From Flavobacterium sp. N502536 (GTDB lineage: Bacteria; Bacteroidota; Bacteroidia; Flavobacteriales; Flavobacteriaceae): 64,000 nucleotides of DNA. The position numbers and the translations under genes are program-made. The notes under the pieces are model-generated. The model saw only the letters and a program-made list of their open reading frames with translations. It did not search any database and had not been told where the DNA came from. The stretch covers positions 1,054,001-1,118,000 of the forward strand of contig NZ_CP110011.1 of assembly GCF_025947345.1 (NCBI RefSeq), given 5' to 3'. Of this stretch, positions 51,331 to 61,561 are shown in pieces (the first letter of the stretch is position 1; every line of letters begins with the position of its first letter).

Positions 51331-51357
51331 AAAACCATCCGATCTTCGGGTGGTTTT
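51331..51357 (+). terminator. terminator after SusC/SusD pair 1
   Basis: AAAACCATCCGA pairs with TCGGGTGGTTTT (one G-T pair) with a 3-base loop and runs into Ts, 30 bases after the SusD stop. Confidence 0.9.
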
Positions 51358-51605
51358 TTTGTTGAAAACGTATAAAAAACCGGAAATTACCATCCATCCC
51401 ATAAAATTTAACATTTAATTCAGCAGGCATAAACTGTGCTATTCATCGGATTTTAAGTAAAAAAATATCAATCATGTAATTTTGAATGCATTTTAACGAT
51501 AAAAAAACAACTCCTGTCAGTAAAACTGCTGTTTTGCTGAAAAAAAAACTTTTTTGATTAGGTATATTAACTAATTATTAAGATTTTTGTCGGACTAATT
51601 CAAAA
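51358..51605 (+). promoter_or_regulatory. upstream region of SusC 2 with conserved leader block, copy 2
   Basis: This gap holds a possible -7 element TAATTTTG (51477-51484, no clear TTG box) and a 9-base stem-loop CAGTAAAAC/GTTTTGCTG (51518-51539). The conserved 40-base SusC leader block (51566-51605) ends 9 bases before the start. From about 51485 onward it is similar to the region before SusC 3. Confidence 0.5.
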
Positions 51606-51614
51606 TATTTAAAA

Positions 51615-54600
51615 ATGAAACTAAAGTTCAATGGATTCCTAGTACTTTTACTAGTACTAGTTGCGCAACTTACGTTCGCGCAAGAAAGAGCTGTTTCTGG
51701 AACAGTTTCTGACAATGCAGGAATACCTTTACCGGGTGTTAGTGTATTAGTTAAAGGGACGAAGACAGCAACGCAAACAGATTTTGATGGAAAATACTCT
51801 ATCAAAGCAGCACCAAATCAAGTATTAGTTTTTAGCTACATTGGGATGAAAGCCCAAGAAGTTACAGCTAGCGCTACTACTGTTAATGCAAAACTAAAAG
51901 ACGATTCAGTAGAACTGGAAAGTGTAGTAGTTACTGCATTAGGTGTTAAGAAAAGTGCTCGTGCACTTGGATATGCTACACAAGAAGTGAAAGCAGCCGA
52001 CATTACAAGAGCAAACAACAACAGTCTTGCCGGAGCTTTACAAGGAAAATTAGCGGGTGTATCTATTACTCCTTCTAGTGGTGCTCCTGGAGCTTCTTCT
52101 CAGATCATAATTCGTGGTGCCCGTTCTTTCACAGGAAACAACACTCCTTTGTACGTTATTGACGGTATGCCAGTAGCATCACAAGCAGATTACAGCACAG
52201 GAAATGGTGTTAGTGGAGCTGATGTTGCTAACAGAGCAGTGGATATTGATCCAAACGAAATTGAATCTATCAACGTTTTAAAAGGTCAGGCTGCATCAGC
52301 TTTATACGGACTTAGAGCTTCTAATGGTGTAATTTTAATCACTACAAAAAGCGGTAAGAACCTAGCACAAAGCGGTAAGCCTACTATTACTTTCAACACT
52401 TCAACAAGTTTTGAAACGATTTCAAAAAAACCAAGTACTCAAAATGAATACGCTCAAGGTATTGACGGAACATTTGATCCTTACTCATCAATGAACTGGG
52501 GGCCAAAAATATCAGAATTACCTAATGACCCTGCATTCGGAGGAAACGTTGTTAATGCAAATAACGGAGGAGTTCTAAGACCTGGTAAATACTATGTGCC
52601 TCAAAGAGCGAAAGCTGGTTTAGATCCATGGGTTACACCACAAGCTTACGACAACATCAATGACTTCTTCAATACTGGAGTAACAATAAATAACACTTTA
52701 AATGTTTCTCAGTCGACAGAAAAAACAAACTATTCATTTGGTGTAGGAACTTCCAAACAAGACGGTATCATCCCTGAAACAGGTATGAACAGATATACTG
52801 CAAAAGCAGTTGTAGATACTAAACTAAGTAATGAATGGAAAACTGGTTTCTCATTTAACTACGTACAAACCAAAATCAACAAAAGTACATCTGCAAATGA
52901 TGGTGCAATTGTTGGTGTATTTGCAGCTCCAAGAAGTTACGATTTAAAAGGGAATGGCTACGCCTCACCAACAAATCAATACGATCAAATTTATTTTAGA
53001 CCAACTAATTTCAACAATCCATACTGGGCTGCCAAAAACAATGAATTTAGTGAAAAAACAAATCGTGTTTATGGAAATGCTTACATTCAGTATTCTCCTG
53101 TGATCAGTGAAGACGGAAGCCAAAAGCTAACCGTTAAATACCAAGCTGGTGTTGATTCATGGACAACAAATTACAGAGACATTTTTGAATTTGGAAACAA
53201 ACTTGATTTATCAGGAAAAACTAGTAGTGTAGAACTTAATGGTACAACAAATGATGTACTTAACTCTCTATTTACCTTAAACTACAACTTAAACATTACT
53301 AATGACTTTAACTTAAATGTTTTAGTTGGAAACGAGTACAACCACAGAAACTCTAAAGAGTATGAGGATCTTGGAACCAATTTGAACTTTGGTGGCTGGC
53401 CAACAATTGCCAATGCAAGAATTGTAACAGCTGCAGAATACCGTAGACAAATTCGTACTGTAGGTTTCTTCAGTAATGCTGAGTTCTCTTACAAAAACAT
53501 GATTTTCTTGAGCGGAACTATCCGTAAAGACATCACTTCAAATATGCCAAGAGGTAACAGAGATTTTGTTTACCCATCAGCATCTTTGGGTCTTGTACTA
53601 ACAGAATTAGAAGGATTAAAAGGCAGTTCAGTTCTTTCATATGCTAAACTTAGAGGATCTATTGCTGAAGTAGGACAATCAGGAGATTACATTGGAAACT
53701 CTTACTCAACACCTAACTATGCTGGTGGATTCTGGAGTGTAAACCCAATACAATATCCATTAGACAATATTAGCTCTTTTATCCCTAACACTACGCTATA
53801 CGACCCAAACTTAAAACCACAAAACACAAAATCGTATGAACTTGGGGCTGATGTAAAACTTTTCAACAACAGAGTTGGAATTGACTATACTTACTCTGAG
53901 CAAAATTCAACAAACCAAATTTTCCCTGTTCCATTAACTGGATCAACAGGAGCAAGTTCTTTTGTAACAAATGGAGGAAAAATGCTTACTAAAGTACATG
54001 AACTTAGTTTAATGGTTAACCCAATACGTACTGCTGATTTTAACTGGACATTCAATTTGAATTACTCACAAATCGACAGTAAAGTAATGGCTCTAAAAGA
54101 CGGTGTAGACAATATTTTCCTAGGTGGATTCACAACTCCACAACTTAGAGCTAGCGTTGGAGATCGTTTCCCGGTAATCTACGGTACAGGATATGCCAGA
54201 GATGCAAACAATAACATTATTGTAAACGCTCAGGGTCTTCCTATGGCAGATGGAAAATTAAAAGTATTAGGAGAAGTTGCCCCTAAATTTACTTTAGGAG
54301 GTTCTACGCAATTTACTTACAAAAGAGTTTCTTTAGGAGCAGTTGTTGATTGGAAAAATGGAGGAAAAATGTACAGTGGATCTAACAACTTAATGAATTT
54401 TTATGGTGTAGATGCAAGAACTGCAGACAGAACTTCTCAGTTTGTCTATCCAGGTGTTAAACAAGACGGAACTCCAAATGACATTGTTAGAGGAGGAGCT
54501 TCTGATCCACTAGGAGCACAAAAATTACAAGCAGCTTTAAATAATATTGCAGAATCTGCAGTTTTTGACGCGAGTTTTGTAAAATTAAGAGAAGTTACTT

Positions 54601-54803
54601 TAGGATACCAATTCCCTAAATTATTAGACAATACTGTAGATATTAAAGCTTCTGTTTTCGCAAGAAATATCTTATTATGGTCTAAAATGCCAAATCTAGA
54701 TCCGGAAGCAACACAAGGAAACAACAACTTCTCAGGTGGATTCGAACAATGGACAATGCCACAAACTAAGAGCATTGGTTTTGGATTGAACTTTACATTT
54801 TAA
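51615..54803 (+). CDS. SusC-like TonB-dependent receptor 2
   Basis: A full-length 1062-residue receptor, the only unbroken SusC here. It has a signal peptide ending TFAQ, a carboxypeptidase-regulatory-like domain (GVSVLVKGTKTATQTDFDGK), a TonB plug (IIRGARSFTGNNTPLYVIDG; LYGLRASNGVILITTKSGK) and a barrel ending SIGFGLNFTF. The first 40 residues are almost identical to those of SusC 3 (MKLKFNGFLVLLLVLVAQLT). It imports an unknown ligand with SusD 2, 14 bases downstream, using TonB-ExbBD energy. Confidence 0.93.
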   Translation: MKLKFNGFLVLLLVLVAQLTFAQERAVSGTVSDNAGIPLPGVSVLVKGTKTATQTDFDGKYSIKAAPNQVLVFSYIGMKAQEVTASATTVNAKLKDDSVELESVVVTALGVKKSARALGYATQEVKAADITRANNNSLAGALQGKLAGVSITPSSGAPGASSQIIIRGARSFTGNNTPLYVIDGMPVASQADYSTGNGVSGADVANRAVDIDPNEIESINVLKGQAASALYGLRASNGVILITTKSGKNLAQSGKPTITFNTSTSFETISKKPSTQNEYAQGIDGTFDPYSSMNWGPKISELPNDPAFGGNVVNANNGGVLRPGKYYVPQRAKAGLDPWVTPQAYDNINDFFNTGVTINNTLNVSQSTEKTNYSFGVGTSKQDGIIPETGMNRYTAKAVVDTKLSNEWKTGFSFNYVQTKINKSTSANDGAIVGVFAAPRSYDLKGNGYASPTNQYDQIYFRPTNFNNPYWAAKNNEFSEKTNRVYGNAYIQYSPVISEDGSQKLTVKYQAGVDSWTTNYRDIFEFGNKLDLSGKTSSVELNGTTNDVLNSLFTLNYNLNITNDFNLNVLVGNEYNHRNSKEYEDLGTNLNFGGWPTIANARIVTAAEYRRQIRTVGFFSNAEFSYKNMIFLSGTIRKDITSNMPRGNRDFVYPSASLGLVLTELEGLKGSSVLSYAKLRGSIAEVGQSGDYIGNSYSTPNYAGGFWSVNPIQYPLDNISSFIPNTTLYDPNLKPQNTKSYELGADVKLFNNRVGIDYTYSEQNSTNQIFPVPLTGSTGASSFVTNGGKMLTKVHELSLMVNPIRTADFNWTFNLNYSQIDSKVMALKDGVDNIFLGGFTTPQLRASVGDRFPVIYGTGYARDANNNIIVNAQGLPMADGKLKVLGEVAPKFTLGGSTQFTYKRVSLGAVVDWKNGGKMYSGSNNLMNFYGVDARTADRTSQFVYPGVKQDGTPNDIVRGGASDPLGAQKLQAALNNIAESAVFDASFVKLREVTLGYQFPKLLDNTVDIKASVFARNILLWSKMPNLDPEATQGNNNFSGGFEQWTMPQTKSIGFGLNFTF

Positions 54804-54817
54804 TTAAAAAAAATCAA

Positions 54818-56251
54818 ATGAAAAATATAAAAATAACAATAACAGCTTTAATGGCTTTATTCTTATTCCAATCTTGTTCTGAGGACAAAATGGACGAAAT
54901 AAATAAGAATGTGAACAATCCGGCAGATATGGCTACCCGCTTAATCATCACGGATGTCATGGTCAATTCTGCCTTCACAGTAACAGGTGCTGATGCCTCA
55001 TTTTATGCTGGTGTATATTCTGAATTAAGCGCAGGAAATCACAACCAAATGTATAATGCTCAGGTTAGAAGAGCAGATCCACAATTATCTTCAACTTACA
55101 ATAATGGCTGGAACAACAGTTACAGACAACTAAGAGAACTAAATATCATTATTGATAAATGTACGGTTGGAGAAGAAAAAGGAAACTTCCAGACATTAGG
55201 TATTGCTCAAGTACTAAAAGCTTATAACTTAGCTATTCTTACAGATCTTTTTGGAGATGTTCCTTACACAGAATCTGGAAAACCGGGAGAAATCTTTCAA
55301 CCAAAAGTTGACAAACAAGAGGCAATTTATTTAGACATCTTTAAAAACCTAAATGAAGGTATTGCTAATCTGAAGAAAACATCAACATATGCAAATTTAC
55401 TTCTTCAGGATCCTATTTATGGTGGAGATTCAGCTAGATGGATAAAAGCAGCTAATGGATTACTAGCAAGATACACTATGAGGTTATCGCTTAGAAAAGC
55501 AGATTATCAAGGTGTAATAAACTACGCAAATGCTTCTTTCACCACTGCTGATGACGAACTTAAACTTGTAAGCAAAGGTGTTCCAAATCCATTCGCCCGA
55601 TTCGAATTAAACAGAGGAGCTTTGTCTGTAGCTAAAAGTTTTTACGACATTATGGCTGCTAACGGGCCAGCAGATGCTCGTACAGCTTCATTCTTTACAA
55701 AAAAGGCTGGTGTATTCCGTCCATTTGACAATTCAAAAGAAGATGTCGAAGCTCAAGGTAGATATTCTATCTCAGCTCTTATGAGTGAAGCAAACGCGAC
55801 ATACTTATTAAGCTATCATGAATTATTATTCCTGAAAGCTGAAGCTCAAGCAAGATTAGGTTTACCTGAAGCACAAACTACAATGAATGCAGCTATTAAA
55901 GCAGCTTATGCTAAAAAAACAGCTGTAGCGTTTACACCAGCTCAGGCAGATACTTACACTGCTTCTATTGGAGCATTAACAGGTAATGCATTGTTGAAAA
56001 AAATCATGGTAGAAAAACATATTTCTTTCTACGAAAATGAAGGTATTGAATCTTACAACGATATTAGACGTTTACAAGCAATGGGCAATGGAGACTTTAT
56101 TCCTTTGGTAAATCCAAAACCTGAATTGTTCCCACAAAGATTTGCTTACGGTCAATCTGATGTAGCTTCGAATTCAAACATTAAGGATCTATACGGAGAC
56201 GGTTCTTATGTATACAAAGAAAAAGTTTGGTGGGCTGGAGGTACTAGATAA
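54818..56251 (+). CDS. SusD/RagB-like outer-membrane lipoprotein 2
   Basis: The 477-residue protein has a lipobox LFQSC (Cys20) followed by SEDK. Family landmarks are LTDLFGDVPYTESGKPG, WIKAANGLLARYTMRL, ELLFLKAEAQARLG and FYENEGIESYNDIRRL, as in SusD_2-type proteins. It should act as the lid and ligand-binding partner of SusC 2. It is followed by two hairpins. Confidence 0.9.
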   Translation: MKNIKITITALMALFLFQSCSEDKMDEINKNVNNPADMATRLIITDVMVNSAFTVTGADASFYAGVYSELSAGNHNQMYNAQVRRADPQLSSTYNNGWNNSYRQLRELNIIIDKCTVGEEKGNFQTLGIAQVLKAYNLAILTDLFGDVPYTESGKPGEIFQPKVDKQEAIYLDIFKNLNEGIANLKKTSTYANLLLQDPIYGGDSARWIKAANGLLARYTMRLSLRKADYQGVINYANASFTTADDELKLVSKGVPNPFARFELNRGALSVAKSFYDIMAANGPADARTASFFTKKAGVFRPFDNSKEDVEAQGRYSISALMSEANATYLLSYHELLFLKAEAQARLGLPEAQTTMNAAIKAAYAKKTAVAFTPAQADTYTASIGALTGNALLKKIMVEKHISFYENEGIESYNDIRRLQAMGNGDFIPLVNPKPELFPQRFAYGQSDVASNSNIKDLYGDGSYVYKEKVWWAGGTR

Positions 56252-56280
56252 TAGTATTCTCTGACTTCAGAACAACTCCT

Positions 56281-56317
56281 AAAAAGGGCATTCATCATCA
56301 TGATGAGTGCCCTTTTT
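56281..56317 (+). terminator. terminator after SusC/SusD pair 2
   Basis: A 17-base stem (left arm 56281-56297, core GGGCATTCATCA; right arm 56301-56317) with one G-T pair and a 3-base loop leads into a T run. Confidence 0.93.
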
Positions 56318-56652
56318 TCTGCTTACAACTTTCCCAAAAAATTAAAAATTTAACAAAACAGAAAGAGGCTTTCTCCGAAAAAAAAGAGACTGCCTCTTTT
56401 TTTTATTTCAAAAAACTACACAGAAAAAAACACTCCACAACACGTTTTTTTTAAACGCAACACCTTCCGGAACCCCAATAAAATCAAGCATTATCACATC
56501 TTAAACGAAAAACAAACATTAACATATTAACAAGTGTATTTTAACACTAAAAAAACACATCTCGTAATAAAAGCATAATATGGGTAAAAAAAAAGCTTTT
56601 TATATTAGGTAGATTAACAAATAATTAAGATTTTTACCGAACTAATTCAAAA
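56318..56652 (+). promoter_or_regulatory. upstream region of SusC 3 with conserved leader block, copy 3
   Basis: The stretch contains a second terminator-like hairpin, AAAGAGGC/GCCTCTTT (56362-56399) with a T run, then AT-rich sequence resembling the SusC 2 upstream region from about 56530. It ends with the 40-base leader block (56613-56652), 9 bases before the SusC 3 ATG. No consensus TAnnTTTG promoter is evident. Confidence 0.5.
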
Positions 56653-56661
56653 CACATAAAA

Positions 56662-59600
56662 ATGAAACTAAAGTTCAATGGATGCTTAGTACTACTATTA
56701 GTACTAGTTGCGCAACTTACTTTTGCGCAAGAAAGAGCTGTTTCTGGAACAGTTTCTGACAATACAGGAATGCCTTTACCGGTGTAAGTGTATTGGTTAA
56801 AGGAACCAAAACAGGAACGCAAACTGACTTTGATGGTAAATACTCTATCAAAGCTTCTTCAAACCAGGTTTTAGTATTTAGCTACATTGGGATGAAAACC
56901 CAAGAAGTAGCTGCTACTTCTTCTGCAATTAATGTAAAATTATTAGATGGTGCAGCACAACAATTAGAGAGTGTTGTGGTAACGGCTTTCGGGATTAAAC
57001 GTAATCCGAAAAAACTGGGGTATTCTGTAAGTGAAGTAAAAGCGGAACAAATTACCCAAAACTCAGAACCAGATTTATCAAGAGCTCTTGCCGGAAAAGT
57101 GGCTGGGGTTAACGTTAATACATCCACTGGGGTTGCCGGAGCTGCAAACCAAATCACGATTAGAGGGGTTAACTCATTAACGGGTAATACAGATCCTTTA
57201 ATTATCGTTGACGGTATTGCCTACAGCAATGTATCGGTAACTTCTACGAGCCAGATCACTGGAGGTGGTGGATACGAATCAGCTTTGTCTTCATTAGATC
57301 CAAATGATATCGAAAGCATCAACGTACTTAAAAGTACAGCAGCAGCTGCACTTTATGGTTCAAGAGCAATGAACGGTGTAATCGTTGTAACCACAAAATC
57401 TGGTGCATCTAAACCAAACAAAAATCAAAAATTAAATGTAAATGTTGGAATGGGTACCTACTTTGAAACTATTGCCAACTTACCAGATTATCAAAACACT
57501 TATGGTTCAGGAGCCAACTTCCAATATTCAAATGCAAATGGTTCTTGGGGACCTCGCTTTGATTCATTAGCTACAATTCCTACATGGCCAACGCTTTTAG
57601 CTGCTTATCCTGATCAATTTGGTCCAACAGTTCCTTATGTTGCAAAACCAAATAACGTAAAAGACTTATTCAGAACAGGAACAGTATTAGACAAAACAAT
57701 TGGTTTTAACTACGCTGGACAAGACGGAACTTTTAATGCAACTATTTCAGATTTACGTCAGGATGGTTACATCCCTTACAACTCTTACGACAGAACATCA
57801 ATGTCTGCAGGTGGAAATTTCAAATTAAGCAAAAAATTCACTGTTGGAGCAAACTTAGCTTACTCAAAAACAAAACAAGTAGGAGGTTTCTTTGGAGAAA
57901 ACCAATTTGCAGGATCATCTTCTTCATTTGCCAGAACTTTGTTCTTAGCGAGAAACTGGGATTTAAATCTTCCTTATGTTGACCCGTAACTGGTGGATCT
58001 GTGACTCCAAACGGAACTCAATTCGACCACCCACTTTGGTCTTGGCAACACGATCAAATCGTTACTAATACGGATAGAATTGTTGCAGGTATTAACTTAA
58101 ACTACGTTCTTAACGACAACATTTCAGCATCTTACAGAGCGGGTATCAACAAATATTCATTAAACAGAATACAAGTTCGTGATTTAGCTTCAAGAGCAAA
58201 CAACGGATTAGGTAACTTACTTAGCGATAACTATGTAAATCAAGATATTGAATCTACATTCTTATTGAACTTTAATTACGAATTAAATGAAAGCTTTAAA
58301 TTAGCTACCATTGTTGGTAATAACGTTCTACAAAATGAATACACAAGAGTTGCAAATGAAGGAAGAGAATTCATTGTACCAAACATCTTTACTTTCAAAA
58401 ACGTTAAAAGTATCGCCAGTTTAACTGATGAGCGCGCTATGAAAAGAAATGTAGGTGTATTTGCCGATGTAACTTTATCTTATAAAGATTATTTATTCTT
58501 AAATGCTACAGCGAGAAATGACTGGAGTTCTTCATTACCAAAAAACAGAAACTCTTATTTCTACCCATCTGTTAGTGCCTCTGCAGTTTTAACTGATGCA
58601 TTGAACATCCAAAGCGAAGTTTTAACTTTTGCTAAATTAAGAGCCAGTTTCGCGAAAGTTGGTAGAGATGTACCAGCAGAATTCTTAAAAATATCTTACG
58701 ATCAAGGACAAGCTTACAACGGTCTTCCTAGAATCGGAAACAATACTTTCTTAGGAGATCAGGACGTAAGACCTGAATTTTCAGAAGAATTTGAAATCGG
58801 TACAGATTTAGAATTTTTCAGAAAAAGAATTGCAGTAGACTTAAGTTTATACTCTAAAACAACAAAAGATCTAATTACTCCGGTAACTGTAGCATCTTCA
58901 ACTGGATTTACAGAGTTAAACACTAATGCAGGTTCTATCAGAAACAGAGGTATTGAGCTTGGATTAACATTAGTACCTATTAAATCTAAAGACTTTACAT
59001 GGTCGTTATTAACAAACTTCACTAAAAACGAAAATGAGGTATTAACCTTAAAAGAAGGTTTAGACAGAATTCAGCTTAATGCAAATCAAATTGCTTATGC
59101 AATTCCAGGACAACCATTTGGTGTATTCTACGGAACAAGATTTGCTCGTGATGCTAATGGAAATTATTTAATCAACAGATCTGGAGGAGCAGTTATTCAA
59201 GATCCTTCACTTGGAGTTATTGGAGATCCAAATGCTAAATTCAGAGTAAGTTTTGCGAATACCTTTATTTACAAAGCATGGAGTTTAAGAACTCAGTTTG
59301 ACTGGAAACAAGGAGGAGATATCTCTTCTTCTACTATCGAACAATTATTAGGAAGAGGTGTAACCAGAGATACTGAAGACAGAGAAAAAACATATATCAT
59401 TCCAGGTTACTATGGAAATAATGACGGAACTCCAATCTTAGATGCTAACGGAAACCAAATTCCAAATACAACACAATTAAGCATGAATGAGCTTTACTTC
59501 TCACCTGCAGGAGGAAGTACTTTCGGAATCAATTCTGTTGATGAAGCAACAATCTATGACGGAACCGTATTTAGATTAAGAGAAATAAACTTGACTTATG

Positions 59601-59815
59601 ATGTACCAAGTAAAATTTTGGAAAAAACTCCATTTGGAAGAATTAGTTTAAGTTTTATCGCAAACAACCTTTGGTATTTTGCTCCAAACGTTCCTAAGTA
59701 CACCAATTTTGATCCTGAAACGACAAGCTACGGTAATTCAACATTACAAGGTATAGAAACTTCAGCTGCTCCGACTGCAAAAAGATGGGGTTTCAAAATT
59801 AATTTAACATTTTAA
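56662..59815 (+). pseudogene. SusC-like TonB-dependent receptor 3, broken by two 1-base deletions
   Basis: With one G restored at CCGG 56779-56782 (SusC 2 has CCGGG at the matching place) and one at CCCG 57983-57986 (expected CCCGG, restoring DPVTGGSVTPNGT), the gene codes for 1051 residues. Domains are a signal peptide to TFAQ, a carboxypeptidase-regulatory-like domain (VSVLVKGTKTGTQTDFDGK), a plug (ITIRGVNSLTGNTDPLIIVD; LYGSRAMNGVIVVTTKSGA) and a barrel ending KRWGFKINLTF. It is coupled to SusD 3, 11 bases downstream. Both deletions fit the CCGGG/CCCGG error pattern, so function is probably retained. Confidence 0.88.
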
Positions 59816-59826
59816 TACAAAACGAC

Positions 59827-61542
59827 ATGAAATTATATAATTCTATAAAAAATAATAAAACTGCTCTGGTTTTATTATCTCTCACTACTTTTTTCAGTAG
59901 CTGCAGTAATTATTTAGATGTTGATAAAGATACTGATGACCCAACGGTTGCTCCATTGAATTATTTACTAACTCAAATCCAAAGCGATATTGCTGAAATA
60001 GGTGAATTCAATTTAAACACAGGTGATATCCTTGCGGTTTACACGCACCAGATGACAGCCAGAGAGGAAGAAGATCAGTACGGAGTAAAAGTCGATAATA
60101 TTCCTATGAATAATGACTGGAACGCAGTTTACCTGAGTCTGACTAATCTTGAAACCCTAATAGAACAATCTACTAAATCTGGAGATTTAGTATACTTGGG
60201 TATTGCTCAAATGCAAAAAGCGTATATCATGGCATATGCCGTAGACATGTGGGGAGATGTTCCGTACAGCGAAGCGACTAAATTAACTACTGGTAACCTT
60301 GCGCCTAAATTTGACAATCAAAAAGAAATCTATGCAAGTATTTTTAAATTAATCGATCTTGCAAAAGTGAACTTAAAAAGTAATGCCGGTTTAAAAAAAC
60401 CAGGTGGTGATGATATATTCTATGGTGGAAGTAACACTAAATGGATAAAATTTGCCAATACTTTTAAACTAAAATTATACAATCAAACACGATTAACTTC
60501 TGATTTTGATCAGGCAGGATTTAACGCTTTAATAGCTGAAGACAACTTCTTCTCTTCTAATGCTGATGATTTCCAATTTGCACGTTTCAATATAATTTCG
60601 CCAACAAACGAAAGAAACAGGTTGTTTATCGAATCTTATGAAAGTACACAATTTGGATCTTACCAAAGTCCATGGATGTATGAAATCCTGAAGGGAGTAA
60701 ACCCTAATATTCATAACGGGAACCCAGATCCTAGAATGAAATATTACTACTACAACCAATTAAAACCAAACCAATTCCCACCTGACCAAGGAAACACTAC
60801 AACAGGAAATCCTGGTGCAGATTATTGGGATAAATCAACTGGTTTTGTTAGTATCCGATTTGGGAGTACAGGTCCTGACAGAGATAAAAGTGCAGAGAAC
60901 ACTTTTACCTATCCTGGTATCTTCCCTTCTGGTGGTAGATATGATGACGGACAAGGTGGTTCAGTTTCAACTTTAGCTGCAAAATCAGGAACAGGTATAG
61001 CACCACACAGAATATTAACTTATGATGAATTTTTATACATTCAGGCAGAGTTAATACAAACAGGAAAACTAGCTGGAAATGCTGCTACAAAACTTCAACA
61101 AGCTGTTACAGCAAGTTTTGCTAAAGTTGACCAGGTAGTAGCTAAAAGCCAATCGCCTCAGCTTGCAACAATTCCTGTTCTTACAGGTTCTACTGCAGTG
61201 AATAACTTCATTACAAAAGTAATAGCTGAATTTAATGCAGGCGATGCTGCAAAAAAATTAGAGATTATTATGACTCAGAAATGGGTAGGTACTTTTGGAG
61301 ATCCTGCTGATCAATACATTGATTACAGAAGAACTGGTTTCCCTGTATTAGCAAACCCGCTAAGTACTACAAAAGAATATCAGCTGAACAACAATGATGC
61401 TTTTCCTCTAAATGATTCACAAACTGTATTAAATAACCCTTTCCAAGTATCATGGTACTGGCCACAATCAGAATTAAATTCTAATGCAAGTGCTCCGGCT
61501 CAGAAAAACCCAGGTACTTACAAAATCTTTTGGGATCTTTAA
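59827..61542 (+). CDS. SusD/RagB-like outer-membrane lipoprotein 3
   Basis: The 571-residue protein has a lipobox FFSSC (Cys26). It shows AVDMWGDVPYSEATKL, WIKFANTFKLKLYNQT, ILTYDEFLYIQAELIQTG and FGDPADQYIDYRRTGFPVL, the pattern of SusD_2-type proteins. It is longer than SusD 1 and SusD 2 because of an insert around residues 260-390 rich in Gly, Pro and Asp. It partners SusC 3, and an unknown lipoprotein gene follows 19 bases on. Confidence 0.9.
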   Translation: MKLYNSIKNNKTALVLLSLTTFFSSCSNYLDVDKDTDDPTVAPLNYLLTQIQSDIAEIGEFNLNTGDILAVYTHQMTAREEEDQYGVKVDNIPMNNDWNAVYLSLTNLETLIEQSTKSGDLVYLGIAQMQKAYIMAYAVDMWGDVPYSEATKLTTGNLAPKFDNQKEIYASIFKLIDLAKVNLKSNAGLKKPGGDDIFYGGSNTKWIKFANTFKLKLYNQTRLTSDFDQAGFNALIAEDNFFSSNADDFQFARFNIISPTNERNRLFIESYESTQFGSYQSPWMYEILKGVNPNIHNGNPDPRMKYYYYNQLKPNQFPPDQGNTTTGNPGADYWDKSTGFVSIRFGSTGPDRDKSAENTFTYPGIFPSGGRYDDGQGGSVSTLAAKSGTGIAPHRILTYDEFLYIQAELIQTGKLAGNAATKLQQAVTASFAKVDQVVAKSQSPQLATIPVLTGSTAVNNFITKVIAEFNAGDAAKKLEIIMTQKWVGTFGDPADQYIDYRRTGFPVLANPLSTTKEYQLNNNDAFPLNDSQTVLNNPFQVSWYWPQSELNSNASAPAQKNPGTYKIFWDL

Positions 61543-61561
61543 TCATTAAAAAACGAATAAA

